From contig KV908366.1 of the NCBI GenBank assembly GCA_002005505.1, forward strand, positions 361,432 to 425,431: 64,000 nucleotides of DNA, written 5' to 3'. Both the position numbers and the translations under genes were made by a program. The notes below the pieces were generated by a model that was not told the DNA's origin, did no database searches, and saw nothing but the letters and a program-made list of their open reading frames with translations. This DNA is from Botryococcus braunii. Lineage: Eukaryota > Chlorophyta > Trebouxiophyceae. Below, in pieces: positions 28,977-43,026 of the stretch; the first letter of the stretch is position 1, and each line of letters starts with the position of its first letter.

Positions 28977-29079
<103 letters not shown>

Positions 29080-29298
29080 TGTAAAATGGGCCCCTCTGAA
29101 GCTCAGTGGAAAATTTCTAAGTTGGAGAATTCCCACTGTGATTGTAACAGGATTCGTACCCGGGAGTGCGAGGTCCCTTAGGAGGAATCCTACCAACTAG
29201 GTCGGGTGTGCCACTTGCCTAAAAGGTACGATCGGTGTTTATCGGCATTGCTCAGCGGTTAAGTAGGGCTCCAACTATCGGACATCGCCCGATAGTCG

Positions 29299-29500
<202 letters not shown>

Positions 29501-30766
29501 CGAGAGGGGGGATGCTTACAGAGTGCAATCATGTGCATATGATGACATCACTGAAAAACTTGGCTGCTCCCTACGAGTTCTCAGATATGCATGTGCAGGG
29601 AGAAATCAATGATCGCATTTTGTGACATGGAGAGATTAGGCTTAAGGAGATTTTAGGGTAGACGCCAGTTTCTATATTATGTTTAAAAACTTCTCAATGT
29701 AGAAATGGTTGCGCTGAAGTGGATGCCATAGGCCAGACTCCAAATATTCAGACTTGTTGCCGTTGCGTGTGCTTGCTAATCAGCCCATCCACAGATGATG
29801 ATATCAAATTTGGCAGACAGCCGCCATGTACCAGTCTGTCACACCTGAATAAAGGCTTCAGATATTCATGTAGATACATGCGCTCTTTGATGCGGGCTGG
29901 ATCAGGGGCTCGCATTGGGCATCAGGCTGATGCCATCAGCCACAACTGGGCGTGCTGCGTCTGCTACGCTTGGATATTCCCGTACGATAGGTTCTCGCTT
30001 CTCGGGGGACATTCGGAGGGAACCTTTGTGACAGCTGGGATTTCATTGAAATTTCACTAGGTCTTTCGAGAGGCTATGGTTATGAATAATCGACTTGCGG
30101 GCTTCGGTGCATTTGCTTACATGAAAGGGCCCGACTTGAGCGGCTTGGCAAGTCCGACGTTACGCGTGTTATTCAAATCTCTCGGCATGTAGCACCGGTT
30201 TCCTCCTGGTAACACAGTTTGAACACGAATAAGACTTTCAATTGGCTATGCAATTCAATCTGTGTCACAGTGCAAGTTGAAACTCCTGCACGCCCGATCG
30301 GCGCGGGGATTCCGGCGTGACCGTCACGCCTTGACATGCCTTCACCTGCGAAGATGTAACTGGCAGCACTGCGTGAAGCTTGTGAGACCACAAGGGCTTA
30401 GGGCTGTCGTTTCTTTGGATAGTTCGATGTGAGGGACTCTCAATCACAAGAAGAAGAACGATATGGCGATATGCGGATCAGGCTATTTGTTTATTAAATT
30501 AGCCTTTCCAGGCTATAGCTTATCTGTGATTTGCTGATGCTGTATCGATCAAGAAGTCGGTGCTATTTGGAAGTTCCTCTCTAGATAAAATTACCTTTCG
30601 TGGGTTGATGTCAGAGTTTCACGACTTATTGAGACATGGGATTTTTCCGTTGTTCTGATCATCAATACACCGTCACATGTGACGGTTGTCACAGTCTATG
30701 CTAGGCATCGTTTGGAGTTTCAAGTGCAGGCTGACAGGGTTTTGTGGAGCCCCAGGTGGAGTCAAT

Positions 30767-33700
30767 ATGGATCACCTTGACTCGAGTCATCACCAGCTTT
30801 CTCCGTTTGGTTTGACAGACTCAGTACAGGTGTGGGTGTGTGCTGTCATCGTGAGCTGTTTACACTATGGAAGGCCACCTTGTGAAGCGACTTGTAATCC
30901 TTCATTTTGTTTTGGTTCTCCAACAATTATATCCTAGCTCTCAGTACTTTTCCCGGAAAAAGTATGTATGTTGATTGGCCAACAACTTATTCTACCTCTC
31001 ACAATAATGTCGCTTACATTAAACCACTTGGGAGAAATGAATCCAGGCATACTTATGCCAGCAAGCACTGTGTAAACTCCAACTGCCTCTCACTAGGCTG
31101 CTTCGACAGCAGGTATACCTGCTGAAGTCTTTTAGCAGTATAAATGATCCAATAAATGATCTGATTGTATCTGCACACAAATAATATTTCATGCCATGCC
31201 GCCAGCCAATGCACTGTTTGTTTCATAATGGCGTTGGCACCATTGGTAGCAACTTAATTAAAGTTCACCAACTCCTTCTCGTTGGGAAGTCTTGCAGAGT
31301 AAATGGGCTTTAACAGTGCGTTACACCTAATTTGCAGGGCGTGGTCTTCACTGCTCAAGTCGGATCTGCGCCAACACCAATAAGTGGAAGCAAGGCGTCC
31401 ACTGGCAGCCCTCACACCCCAGTCCGTAATCAGGTCACAACTTTGGCAATCCAGCAAGAGCTAGGGCTTACCCCAGGGCCTATCAGAAAGTCTCCACAGG
31501 ACATTACGCAAGCCAGCAAAGTATCTTCTGTGAAGCGGCTTCAACTTGCAACTTCTTCAGCGCCCTGCATACTTTTTCATGGTTCGTCAGTCCTGCCGCA
31601 CACGGTTACTGAAGATAGGCGTGGCGTTGAAGGTGTTGTGCCTGCACATGCAGATGTCAGGCAGGCCAGCAGCGGGGGAACCAGTCCTTCTGAGTCGGAC
31701 CGTCTTGCAGATGGAAGCAGACATCAACGGTGTAGTGCTGCAAACAGCAAGGTGTTCCCGAGGATGGTGGAGAGTTTACAGGAGTATGACCAAAGGAGCA
31801 TGTTGTTACGTCGAAATCCCACTCATGAGACATCAGGCCATGCTGCAGAAGCTGCAGACATTGAGCAGATACATGGAGGAAGAAAGGAGGTGCAACAAAC
31901 ACAACGTCATGAGGGAATGGGCCTCCCTCCTCCCAGGGGACAGAACAATTTGGAGGGAGCGCAAATAGAAGGTGGTTGTGAACATCGATCCAGTCAGGCG
32001 GCTAAGGCAGTTCTGGAACATGAGATCGCCCCAGGAACGTTTGCCCTTCATTGTGGAGGACAGCTGAACCTGGTTCTTACACCCACTCAGTCCCCTACCT
32101 TGAAGGCACATGAAATGGGTACCCTTCTGGGGAACCCAATTCCAATAGCTATTCTGCCCACTATCCCTGTTACATCACCAGAGTCAACTGCAGTGTATAG
32201 GTCTGATGATTCACAATGTGGAGAGGGAAACAGAATTGCTCAGCCGCTCCTGGTCAGTGCCACTTGTGGGTGTGAACCCAAAGTGCCTTCGTTAGATGTT
32301 GAGCCCACTTTGCTTGGTGCCTCCATATCTGGAAATGTGACTCTGCCACCAACACAGATTGATGATGACGAGCCAGCATGCGAAAGCCCACTCAAAGCTC
32401 CTGATTGCACTCAACTCGTGGAGGACACTATCATGAGCGGTGCAAAACCCCATGACCAGCGGAGCTCTGGGCTGTCATTGCCAGCATCTTGCGGTACGCG
32501 AATGCTCGTTGAAATGGGCATAGACTTGATTGCTGTTTGGGTTTGTTCCATTTCTGCTTGTAAGGTACAGATCAAGTTCAGCGAGCACTTCCTGGTAAAG
32601 CTTCACTCCCTGGTAAAGCATGGAACACATAGATTTGGCGTTCACACTTTAGCTTCTGGGACATTCATCATTTGTGCACAACTTCTGTGGATGGTTCAGC
32701 TGCGCAAAGTCGAAAACAAGTAAACTACCGTTTAATAACACTTGACATGTAGATGCCGACACATGCGCATCCTTCCAGGGAAATTGTGACATTTCAAGCC
32801 TTTGACAGGGTGTCCTGTGTCCGGAGCAGGTGGCGCCCAGGACCGACTTTTGGGTGGACAGATGCAATCACAAGACAGGGCAGACTCAGCTGACACACAT
32901 AACCTTCATGGTAGCAGAGATGCTGGGAATATGCACAGAGAAAGCGGCCGTGAAAATGACCCTTGTGGAAGTGCTCTTGAGCCTGGGGTTAAAGAGCGAA
33001 TCGCTGAGGTCAGTAAAATAAAGCAGCCGGGTGAGTGCCAGCATGCAGCCGTGATGCCGTCTGCTCTGCCGCTCCAAATCCAGGAGGGAGCAAAGGGGAC
33101 ATCTGTGGAATCTGGCTTGGAACCCTCTTCAACAGACATGCAGCTGCCTGGGGAAAGGATAAAGGATCCTCTTGGTCAAGAGCAATCCAGCAAAGTAGCA
33201 CTGCCATCTGACCACGCATGTGCTCAACATTCGAGCAGGAAAACTGTTGAGTTGGGTTTTGCAGGGGAAAGTGCAGATATGGGTGAGGGGGCCGGGAGGA
33301 CTTGCTTTGTGACACAAGGCCGGGCTAACAGTGGAGATGCATCTGCCGGTGGCATGAAGCCTTGCAGTGGTTGCAAGCAACAAAGCCCTCAGCTGGAATT
33401 TGGTCCACAAGCACAATCGGCGCTGGTCCCGCTGCAGGATCCTCCGTCGAAAGATAAGCCCGAGCTGTCATTGGGCGAGTGCAGAGCAAGGGGTAATGGG
33501 CATGCTCAGGGATCTGACCATGTTGGCAAGCTCTTGCATCATGGAGATAGGGCCACGAACGTTTGGGAACAGGTTCGCGACGCGGGCGTGGCTGCACATG
33601 GTGCAGGCAGCGGGGTCCACATGGGCCACCCTGCTATGGAGCACGGTCCGCGAGCTTCAGAGCCGCTTGACATGTGCCAAACAGTAGGGACGGGGGTGAA

Positions 33701-36700
33701 GAGCAGCAATAGGGAACTCTCTCGGCTACCAGAGAAAACAATGGGGAAGACTCCTTCGCAAGCTACGTCCATGGTAATCAGCTGTGCGGTTTCAAGAGCT
33801 GGGGTCCGCACACAAAATTTAGAAGGGGACAATGGACTTATCACCAGCAATCCCTTGAAAGTGGTTCCTTCGGACCTGAATTTAGCGCCTCCTGAAGATG
33901 GAAGAGAATCTGTGCAGAACCCGCACGTCAGCCAGGAACCGGCTGCGTCACGAGAGTCAGATGTGGTCAGGCTTGCCAATGCACCCGAGGACTGTGTCGA
34001 CCCGATGATCTCTGAAGGCGAAAAGCAGCTGGCTCTTGGGGCAGCTCTGCAAACCAGAGATTGTGGCATGAGCGGAGCTTTGCAGGAGAAAAGGGCCCTG
34101 ATGGACACTGGCCGTTCTTCGTCTGTGAAATCTCCTAGTGCTCACGTTCGAGCTGCTTCTGGTGCCATGGAAAACGGTGTTGGACAAAGCCCAGAGGGTC
34201 AAGCAGTGCCGCCTGCAGCTTCACGAGCCAGTCCTATGCATGTAGGCAACCTGGACACCTCTGCAGGCAAGGCAATTTCATCCTCAGCTCCAGCCACCTC
34301 CTCTGCCGGTGCAGCAATCCCGCAGAACACTCCAGTGCGTGTACGTATATCTTCTGAGGCTGGCAAACTTGAACCCAGGTACGGCACGAGGCAAACTTTT
34401 ATCGGTACACACGCCATTCCTACTCTTGTGGATGTTAGCCACACCAAGGAGACACTTGGAGAGGATATTGTGGATCCTCCCACGGCCTTTGGCAGCATGC
34501 TTGCCTGCCGGATGATCCATGAGCAAATTGTTGTGGGCAACGAGGGTCAAGCGCTGCCTGGAGCCGCACAGACTGGGATTAATGAAAGCGCTCTGATGTT
34601 GACTTCAACCGAGAGAGGCAGCCATTCCGCAACTGCTGAAGGGGCGGTATGTAATGCTAAGGACATTGCACTTTTGGCCACGACAGGAAGAGATCCATAC
34701 CCTTCACCAGCTTCTGCGACCTCTTGCAGTGTAGAAGACCCACATGGCTGCATGGCAGATGGAGCACATGACCATTCTGCCCCACCCGCAGCAGCCTTGT
34801 GTGCTGAGGTATCCATCGCTGTGGAGAAAGTTGAGAGAGGAACGTCACATACCGCAATGGCCGGACGGGGTACAGCCAGAGCAGTCGCACCTCCACCTGC
34901 CTCCTGGGGCACTGACGTGGAGCCTGGGGGAATCCCCGAGAAGGCAGAGGCCCACGCTGTTGAGGCTTTATCAGCACGTAATGCAACGTCGCCAGGACAG
35001 ACTGTTGGACACGGAGAGCCCGGCACAGCATTTTCCATTTCCTTGGGAAGCATAGCGGGTAAAGACGAGGTCGATCAACTTGTCGAGGATCTTGCAAATA
35101 CCCAGGTGGCCTTCTTGCTCATAAATCCCTTGTAGTATCCATCATCCTTGCCAAGAGCTGCGAAGAGTTCTGAACTGGCCATGCTGTTGACGAAATGTTG
35201 GGAAGTTACGCACTCAGTGGGCTGTCACCAATTTCAGAGTTTGTGACTTCTTTCTTGTTTATGCAGCTTCTGCTTGGGCTTGCAAGAGCAGGTGTCACCA
35301 ATGTAGGAGGGACATGACAATTCAGACGGGCTCAGGTTAAGCTTCAGAAATTATTGGGTGCCAAGTTTCTTTTGTCACTGTAAAGAAATGTCTCCCCCCA
35401 CAACCCGCAAGCTGTGTAACACATGACATTTTGAAAGGGCATATCAAACTGCACAGAAGAATATGCAGGCGTAAGGAGGAAATGAGTGGCATCTTGGTTT
35501 GCAGGGTTTTTCAGGTAAGCGAGCACTTTCATAGAGGATACCATTTCAGGCCTTGTGGGGGGTTTGAAATGAAGCAATGAGGAGTTGCAGGCCGGCCTAG
35601 AGAGCGGAAGCCTCACACAAGAGTATATGGACCCAAACAGCATCCGCTGCTTCGTGGAGACATCTGTGGCTGGCGCCGATCTTGAGGAAGTTTGTCGAGC
35701 CCTTGGACAAAAATACAAACAATCTGTCCTTGCCCTGGTACGAACACATCATTGTCGTGCTTCTTCTGTACTGTTGTCATTCCCTGCCTGTGATTTGCTC
35801 AGTGCCTTCATCAAGAGGGCTCGACAATGCTGCCATGCCACCAAGGCATGTCTGGTATATCTTGCGTGCTACTAGGGTTGGTTACTACAAGAAGCACCTT
35901 CTTGATGCGAAAGGGGCAGTGTCCTTAGGTGCCTTCACAATCAGCCTCGTTGGTTTTTGACCAAGACATACACAAAGATACATTTTAAGCTTTGAACTAC
36001 CCCTAAACTTATGGTTTGTGGGAATGACTCAACCCTGTCATGGTGCTTTTGACATCAGCATTCCCTGAACAAGCCCATGGCTGAAGCAGTGTGCTTCTGC
36101 AGGACTCCATGCGCTGGCACCGAATAATTCATGCAGCACGGAAAGATGTGGGCTGGACATCAGATGTTGATTTTGCGGCTGGGGATTGCAGACCTGAACC
36201 TCTATTCGACACTGACAACGATGTTGACATTCAAGTGCGTTCCTTGTCTTTCGTTATCTTGCCTTCCCAGTGCTTGTGAGTGATCACTGAACTTTCAGTG
36301 GAAGGAACACTATGCAACATGGGGAAAAGTTTTTGCTACTAGCAACCTCAGCGGCATGCCTATTGTGGCAAGTGTAGATTATTTTGATTGCGATACACTG
36401 GCCATGCAGGAATATCTGTGTACTGCTTCCGAGGTACAGGCGCGAGGCAGGCACTTCGACCTGAACGGGTTTGTAAAGCCTGCCAACCGCATGTCAGCAA
36501 CCAGCAGACGGCGCTCAGTAAGGGAGTTGAGCCATGCAATTGACCACTCGACAAACTTGGCAGCATCCCTGGGTGTGTGTGGGGCAGATGCTGGACCTAT
36601 CCCCGGCGCACCCCAATCTAATGTGAAGTGTGCTTTGCCCCAATGGCCTGGCGAGGCTGAGGAACCGGACGGTGTACAGAAGGACGAGGTTCCTCAGGGA

Positions 36701-37902
36701 CATGCCGCTGACGTGAACGAGCGTGCAGCAGCAGAGGCCAGTATGGCTGGGAAGAAAGTTCCAATGGCCAACCCACTGGCCTGTGCTCCAGACCAAGTGC
36801 AAGCTAAGCAACAGGAAAGCAGCCGGGTCTGTGTCCCACCTGTTCATTGTGAGACCTCCTCTACATCTGGGAACTGTCCAAATGTACTCCAAAGATCTGC
36901 CTTACAGGCTGATCAGCTCGAAAATAGCAGGGTCCATGTCCCAGCCATTCATAATGAGGCACGCTCTTCATCTGGAAACTGCCCCAAAGAACCCCACGTT
37001 AATGTGTCCGTTGACCATGCAGTTGACCCACGCAGCCCAAGTGAACAAGAGCCCCGGTTACAGGGAAGCTCGCTGAGGCGCCATCAAAGTGGCCGTGAAG
37101 GGCAGTTAAGTGCAGATGGACCAGCAAAGTTGGCTTTATTGCCCCGGTCACCTCCTGACGACCCTGCTGCTTCTTGCGGGAAGCGAGGCACAGACAATGA
37201 TGCAGGGATGCATCTTGTGCTTCCTGACTCTGTGCACACCCTATGTGGCCATAACCAAGAGCAGGAGGGGATCAGGGCAGAGAAGTTGTGTTCAAGGACG
37301 CAGACGCAAGCTGAAGAAGTCCTGGAAGCCTCGCCAGAGACAGAATTGCAGGTTCCTGCTTGGATGCTTAACGGTGCCACCCGGGCCCGACACTCCGCTG
37401 CAATTTGCACCAAAGCCCCCATTGTGAAGCCACTGGGGATTGAAGTCCCGCCAGCTTCTGGGCATTTTAAGCATGCTCCATTTGTGTGTGCACCCAGGTC
37501 AACACCCATGACATTCCTTCTGCCGCAAGTGACCATATGTCTTGGTTTTAGTCCCTCCAGGACATTTGTCAATCTTACTGACCATATGTCTTGGTTTAAG
37601 TCCCTCCAGGACATTTGTCAATCTTAATGACTGGACAGAGTAGATTTGCTCCTTAAGCTACAAACCGTGTAGGTATGCAAATTCTACGCTTTTCTGCTTA
37701 TCTTTTAGAGTTACGCAGCAAGGAGATGGAGAGGAGGAAGAGGATCCGAAGCTTTGTGAAGTGGTAGGCCTCTGGCCCATGTGCTTGAGGCCTGAGGTTG
37801 ATTCTGGTTTTCACTGAGCAGCAAGAGGGGGAGGGGGATGGCACAGACAATCAGGGATTACACAAGCTACTTAGATAGCAATTATTAGAGGATCAAAACA
37901 AA

Positions 37903-38001
<99 letters not shown>

Positions 38002-38004
38002 GCA

Positions 38005-38093
<89 letters not shown>

Positions 38094-39376
38094 TTTTTGC
38101 TTTTGATGGTATTGCTGGGCTAAGTGAGCCATTAAACTTCTGGTTTCTGGATGCTACTGCAGGGGCAAATCTCCAACCTCGAACCCCAGAGGATCCTCTC
38201 AGAAATCTGGGCAGCACCCTGGACAGTCTCAATCGGACAACCTCTGTTCCTTCGTCCCAGCAACGGCTCAGCCCCTGGCCAGTACCCCTACCAGCAATAT
38301 ACCCGCCCGAAGCTTGCCGTCAGGCAACGAGCATCGCTTGGAGGGCACTGCCATAGGGGGTGCCACTGCCTGTCCTGTGGAGGACAACATGAACATCAGG
38401 GCTGATCATGGCCAACAGGCGACCCAGCAGCACCACCTTCGGGGGGAAATGCATGGCTTTGGGGACAGCTACACGATTCCGCAAACAACGGCAGACGAGT
38501 TGCAAAAGGTCTTTTGCATAGATACCCAGGAACCGCCATCCTCTGGCCGCACGGTTGATGAACGGCATGCAGAAGGGGTTCTGGCAACAAAACCGCCCTT
38601 GGGGCGGCTGCCTCTAAGCCCCTCACAGGTTTTGAACCGCCGAATCAGCATGTCAGGAAACTCTGGAGAGGGAGATGCATTGCTTGACCATGGAGGCCAG
38701 CTACACACTCCTGTTAAGCCTGTCCAAAACTTAACAAGGGGCAGCTCGGGGAAGAAAGGGGTACACCGCACTCCGAGGCGGCCAGTGCCGAGCCCCAGGC
38801 TGTACAAAATGGCTGTTGAAAATGGAGAGGTGGCGCCTGGCCCATGGGTTGGGACTCCTGACAACCCCATTCACTCCCCACTCCCTCTGCATGGAATCAC
38901 AAATCATCCCTCGCCCCGGTTATGCCGTGCTGTTGGCAAGGACGTGCCATCGCGAATTCGATCTCCTGACCCAGCTAACCAGCACCCGATACGGGGTGGT
39001 CCTAAGGGGGCTCGCCCAGTCCTCCGCCTGGTTTTGGACACCCAGGATACGTCACAGTGGAGCCCAAGAGTGGGTTTTGAAGCTGCAGAGCCCCAGGGAC
39101 AGCTCGAGAGAGGAGCAGTGGCGGCACTGCAGGGAGCAGGAGAGCAGAACAAGCAGCCTGGTGGAGATAGACCTGCAGAAGAGGTTCAAAGACGCCTGGA
39201 GGGAACAAATCCGGTGCCAGGGCCTGCATGCAAACCCGTGGATCGGGGTGCTCGCACTCTCAGAGGCCAAGCCCGCACTGGCCATGGCGTCTCTGTGCGG
39301 TCTGCCCCTCATGCGGCGGCTTGCTTTGTGTGCCCATGTGGGGGTGTGTGTGTCCAATTGTGGAGAGTATGTGTGT

Positions 39377-39425
<49 letters not shown>

Positions 39426-42400
39426 ATTTTGATTGTGGGATTGTCTGCATGGCCTGACCGACGTTGACTTCATTCAGATGGAAACATGAAACACAAGGCA
39501 TTCACCGCACACGACATAATGCACTAGCTTCATCAGTGTCCTTTCAAAGAGTTCCAAGTCAATTGCCATCCGGGCAAACTGTCAGTCGCGAAAGGAAGCA
39601 CCGACCTGGGCCTTGATGTTCACGTCATCTGTGCATGTTCATGATTTACTGAAATGCCAATGGAATAAGGCTGGCACAGAAAGTCTTCTGAATCGCAAGG
39701 AGAGTGATGTGTTTAACGTTTCTTTGTAACTTACATCTGCCTCGGAAAGGACATAAAGCCGTAGCATGTCCACTAGGGAGATGCTGTTTGCCAGAACTGC
39801 AGCACAATGGCTGATGGAGGGGGACCGGAACACAAAAGCGGCCTACATGGCCACTGCATAAGATCCTGTGGAGGGGCAGGCACAAGGGGGATGACATGCA
39901 TTGCAGTGCTTCCTACTGTGCTTCTCTTGTTGCTATGTGGAGGATGGCCCTCAATGACTGCTCAACATGTGTAGTTTCCGTGTCCAGGCTGCGCGTGCAT
40001 TTTCCCTTGTGACTTTAACGGGGCTGGGATGCTGCGCAGGGGAGGTGGCACCCTGAAAGTGCGACAAAAACAATTACAGGAGGCTGCTCGACGGAAGAAG
40101 GGCCTCATCCGCTCAGCGTTGCTCTCACGCAGCCAGAAGGGAGACCTCCTTTCCCGTCAGCTTGTGTGGCTTCCCAAGCAGGCGTCTGGCCATGCTGTGA
40201 AACGGCGCACTCTTGTTGTAACACCTGCCGCTCTTACCAAGGTCCCAGGAGCCCGCTCCCCATCAGCAACTCCGCGAGGGCGTGACAGAGCTGCAGATGG
40301 ACACCCATCAACCAGACTGAATTCCGCTGCAGGCGCCCACGCTGGTGCCGTGCCAAGAGTCTCTACTGGCAGGCCTGCACACGAGGAAACTGCACAAGCG
40401 TCGCCCTCCCACAAGAAGGTGCGGCACAACCACATCGCGACGTCACCCGCTGGAGAGGCAAGTCGGAGGCTGCGCACTTCTTCGGAGCGAGCTGCAGCCG
40501 TGGCCGAGCTTCCCATCCTCCACCTGAGCGGGTGTGGCACGTGGCGGGAAAAGACCCCCATTGCGGAGGCTGCCGCGAACTTCACTCCGGAGGAATTGCC
40601 TCATGCGGCTCCAGAGTCTTCTGAGCATCATTCACAATTCACACATACACCGCATCCTGCAATGCAGTATCCAGCAGGCAGATGTCACAGCCCCACAGCA
40701 GCAGCATGTGAGGGAGCCCCGCGCATGTCCAAGAGCCCCGTGCGGAACCCCAACTCAGAAACCCAGCTACCTCCTCCACTTCGCTTGCAGAGAGGAGATT
40801 CAATGCGGGATGCGGAGCAGGACCCGGGCAAGGAGGTGGTGGGACCTACACGACCCGATGCAGTGGGAGGAGCCCGGGAGGGAGCTGTGGGCCAAGTTCC
40901 TTTGGGCACCCGAGCACTCAGAGCTCAGAATCAGGATGCGCGCCAAATCGCACCTGAAGTTCTTGGACAGCTCCGCACTCGCCCGGCTCGGGCGGCAGCC
41001 AGCCTCATCAATTCTGCGGTTCGGACGGGAAACAGGCATGGAAGGGGCCGGGGCCGCGGGAAACAGAGAGAAATGTCACCAGGGCTCAATGTGCATGGGA
41101 CTCGAAGTGGAAGGGCTCGTGATGTGGCTGCTGTCAGGAAAGCTCAAGGGTTCCATGCAAGGAAAGTGAATGGTGCCGCTGGGGGACTTGCGCTGCTGAG
41201 TAGGGGCCGGCCTAGGGACCCATACAGGTGATGGGTGCTCATCCTTCGGTTACTGTCAGGTGACATTAGCTGCAAACGAAGCTAAGCAGTAAGTTGTTGG
41301 ATGATTCGCTCTGTGAGGGTAGAACCAGCTATCGCTGATGAGGGTTGCCTTGCAAGAGGGGTTGACCAACACAACTTATACAGGTTTCTGTGTCCTGTCA
41401 CTTGATGAAGGGTTCTCTGCGGATTTCCTCTACCACTTAGGCTAATGGGTACCTCTTTGCTGCAATCTGCACGGGACAGTGGTGCTGCTTAGGAAGTTGG
41501 GGGAGAGGGGGATGGCTGGTCCCCAGCAGCCCCCTGTCTGCACTGCATGGTTGCGATGTGTTTATTTCACAATATTTTCCTCGTTTCAAGCTCTTCTCAA
41601 GCCCTTATGGGACTGGTTTTGACTAAAGGACCGGGACTGTGGTGCACAGTTTTCCCAATACTCAGGATGAAGCCCCAAATCGGGGTTCCCCCTTATCTGC
41701 AGCGCGAGAAAACAGCGAAGCCAATGCGCATGCGCAGAATGACGGTAATTGCAATACTGTGCTGCCACATCGGGGTCAAAGCCCTAGACCGCAATGCAGT
41801 CAATCGCCTTCCCTCATCTTGGGTCCCAAGCGCCAGAGAATCATGGGACCATCCCACCGGACAGGCGGCCTTTATGTTGAAAGGCACGCCATATTTTCCC
41901 AGAGTGATGAGGAAAGGGAGGCCAGCCCATGCAGGAACTTCATGGACGTTGTACGAGACATTGCAGAGCATCAGCTTGCGCAGAACTACCAGCGGCATGC
42001 TCCTTGGAGTGGCGCTGGCGAGAAGCAGCCTCCTATCAACCCCACCTCTCGTGCATGCCTTCGGGCTGCTGTTGCAGCAAGCCGTCTATCTGTTGCCACC
42101 CTTCCGCCAAGGGCTGAGATTGTGGGCCAAAACAGGCAGGTTATACAGCATAAGGATGCGTACCTTCACCAGACAGTAACAGGGGCAGGAACTGCAGCAT
42201 GCCGTGACGAGGAGGTACAGCCAACCAGGCGGTCCAACCGGAGACGCTCTAGGCCAGAACGGTGTGCCCTGGGAATAGCAAATAGCACTGCTCTGCAGTC
42301 CAAGTTCAGCTCCTTCAATGCTGCTCTACAGAGTTTCGGCTCTCACTGCCAATCACTATTGAGTTGCTCGATTGGGCACAAACCGCAGAATAAGATAATG

Positions 42401-42806
42401 TGGTTTTTAATGCCTTTTCTGTCCCCGTTTGCCAGTTGCAGTATTGAGTAACGCCCACATACGTTCGTAGTGGTATATATGTATACAATATGATAGTGCA
42501 CACACTTTTATATGGTAGGGAGCGGCTTGGTCTCGTGTTTGTGTTTTCGCCCACATCCACAAGTTATTTTCACTGGCTTTTACCGTCAATCTTGCTGCAG
42601 GTTGCAGGATTATACGCAGGCAACAAATTTTCAAGATGTGCTGTGCAATGTCGATGGCGGCTCTCTGACTATGATCACCACAAGGCATGAAGAATGCCAT
42701 CCTCACACAGGTATGGAGTTACATTGGATTTGATGCTTTTACTATTTCTCTCTCATGCTAGCCTGCCCGCGCGTGTGCGCGCGCACACACACAGAGGGGT
42801 GAGGGG

Positions 42807-42902
<96 letters not shown>

Positions 42903-42984
42903 GGGAGCGGAAAGGGAGAGGGAGACCCTCACTTGAACGCGGGCGTGTGCGTGTTCGCAAACCCCCCCCCCCCCCAAAAAAAAA

Positions 42985-43026
<42 letters not shown>

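Noticed and set aside
33539..35097. Minus-strand ORFs of 100-190 codons opposite the giant gene
   Set aside because: The plus-strand frame is open for 777 codons and joins neighbouring exons in phase; the minus frames are explained by high GC at codon positions.
40534..41169. Alternative plus frame (211 codons) overlapping the exon 40040-41227, and similar at 31546-31968 and 38816-39424
   Set aside because: Their composition is protein-like, but they do not connect to flanking exons in phase, whereas the frames used do. Kept in mind as the weakest point of the giant-gene model.
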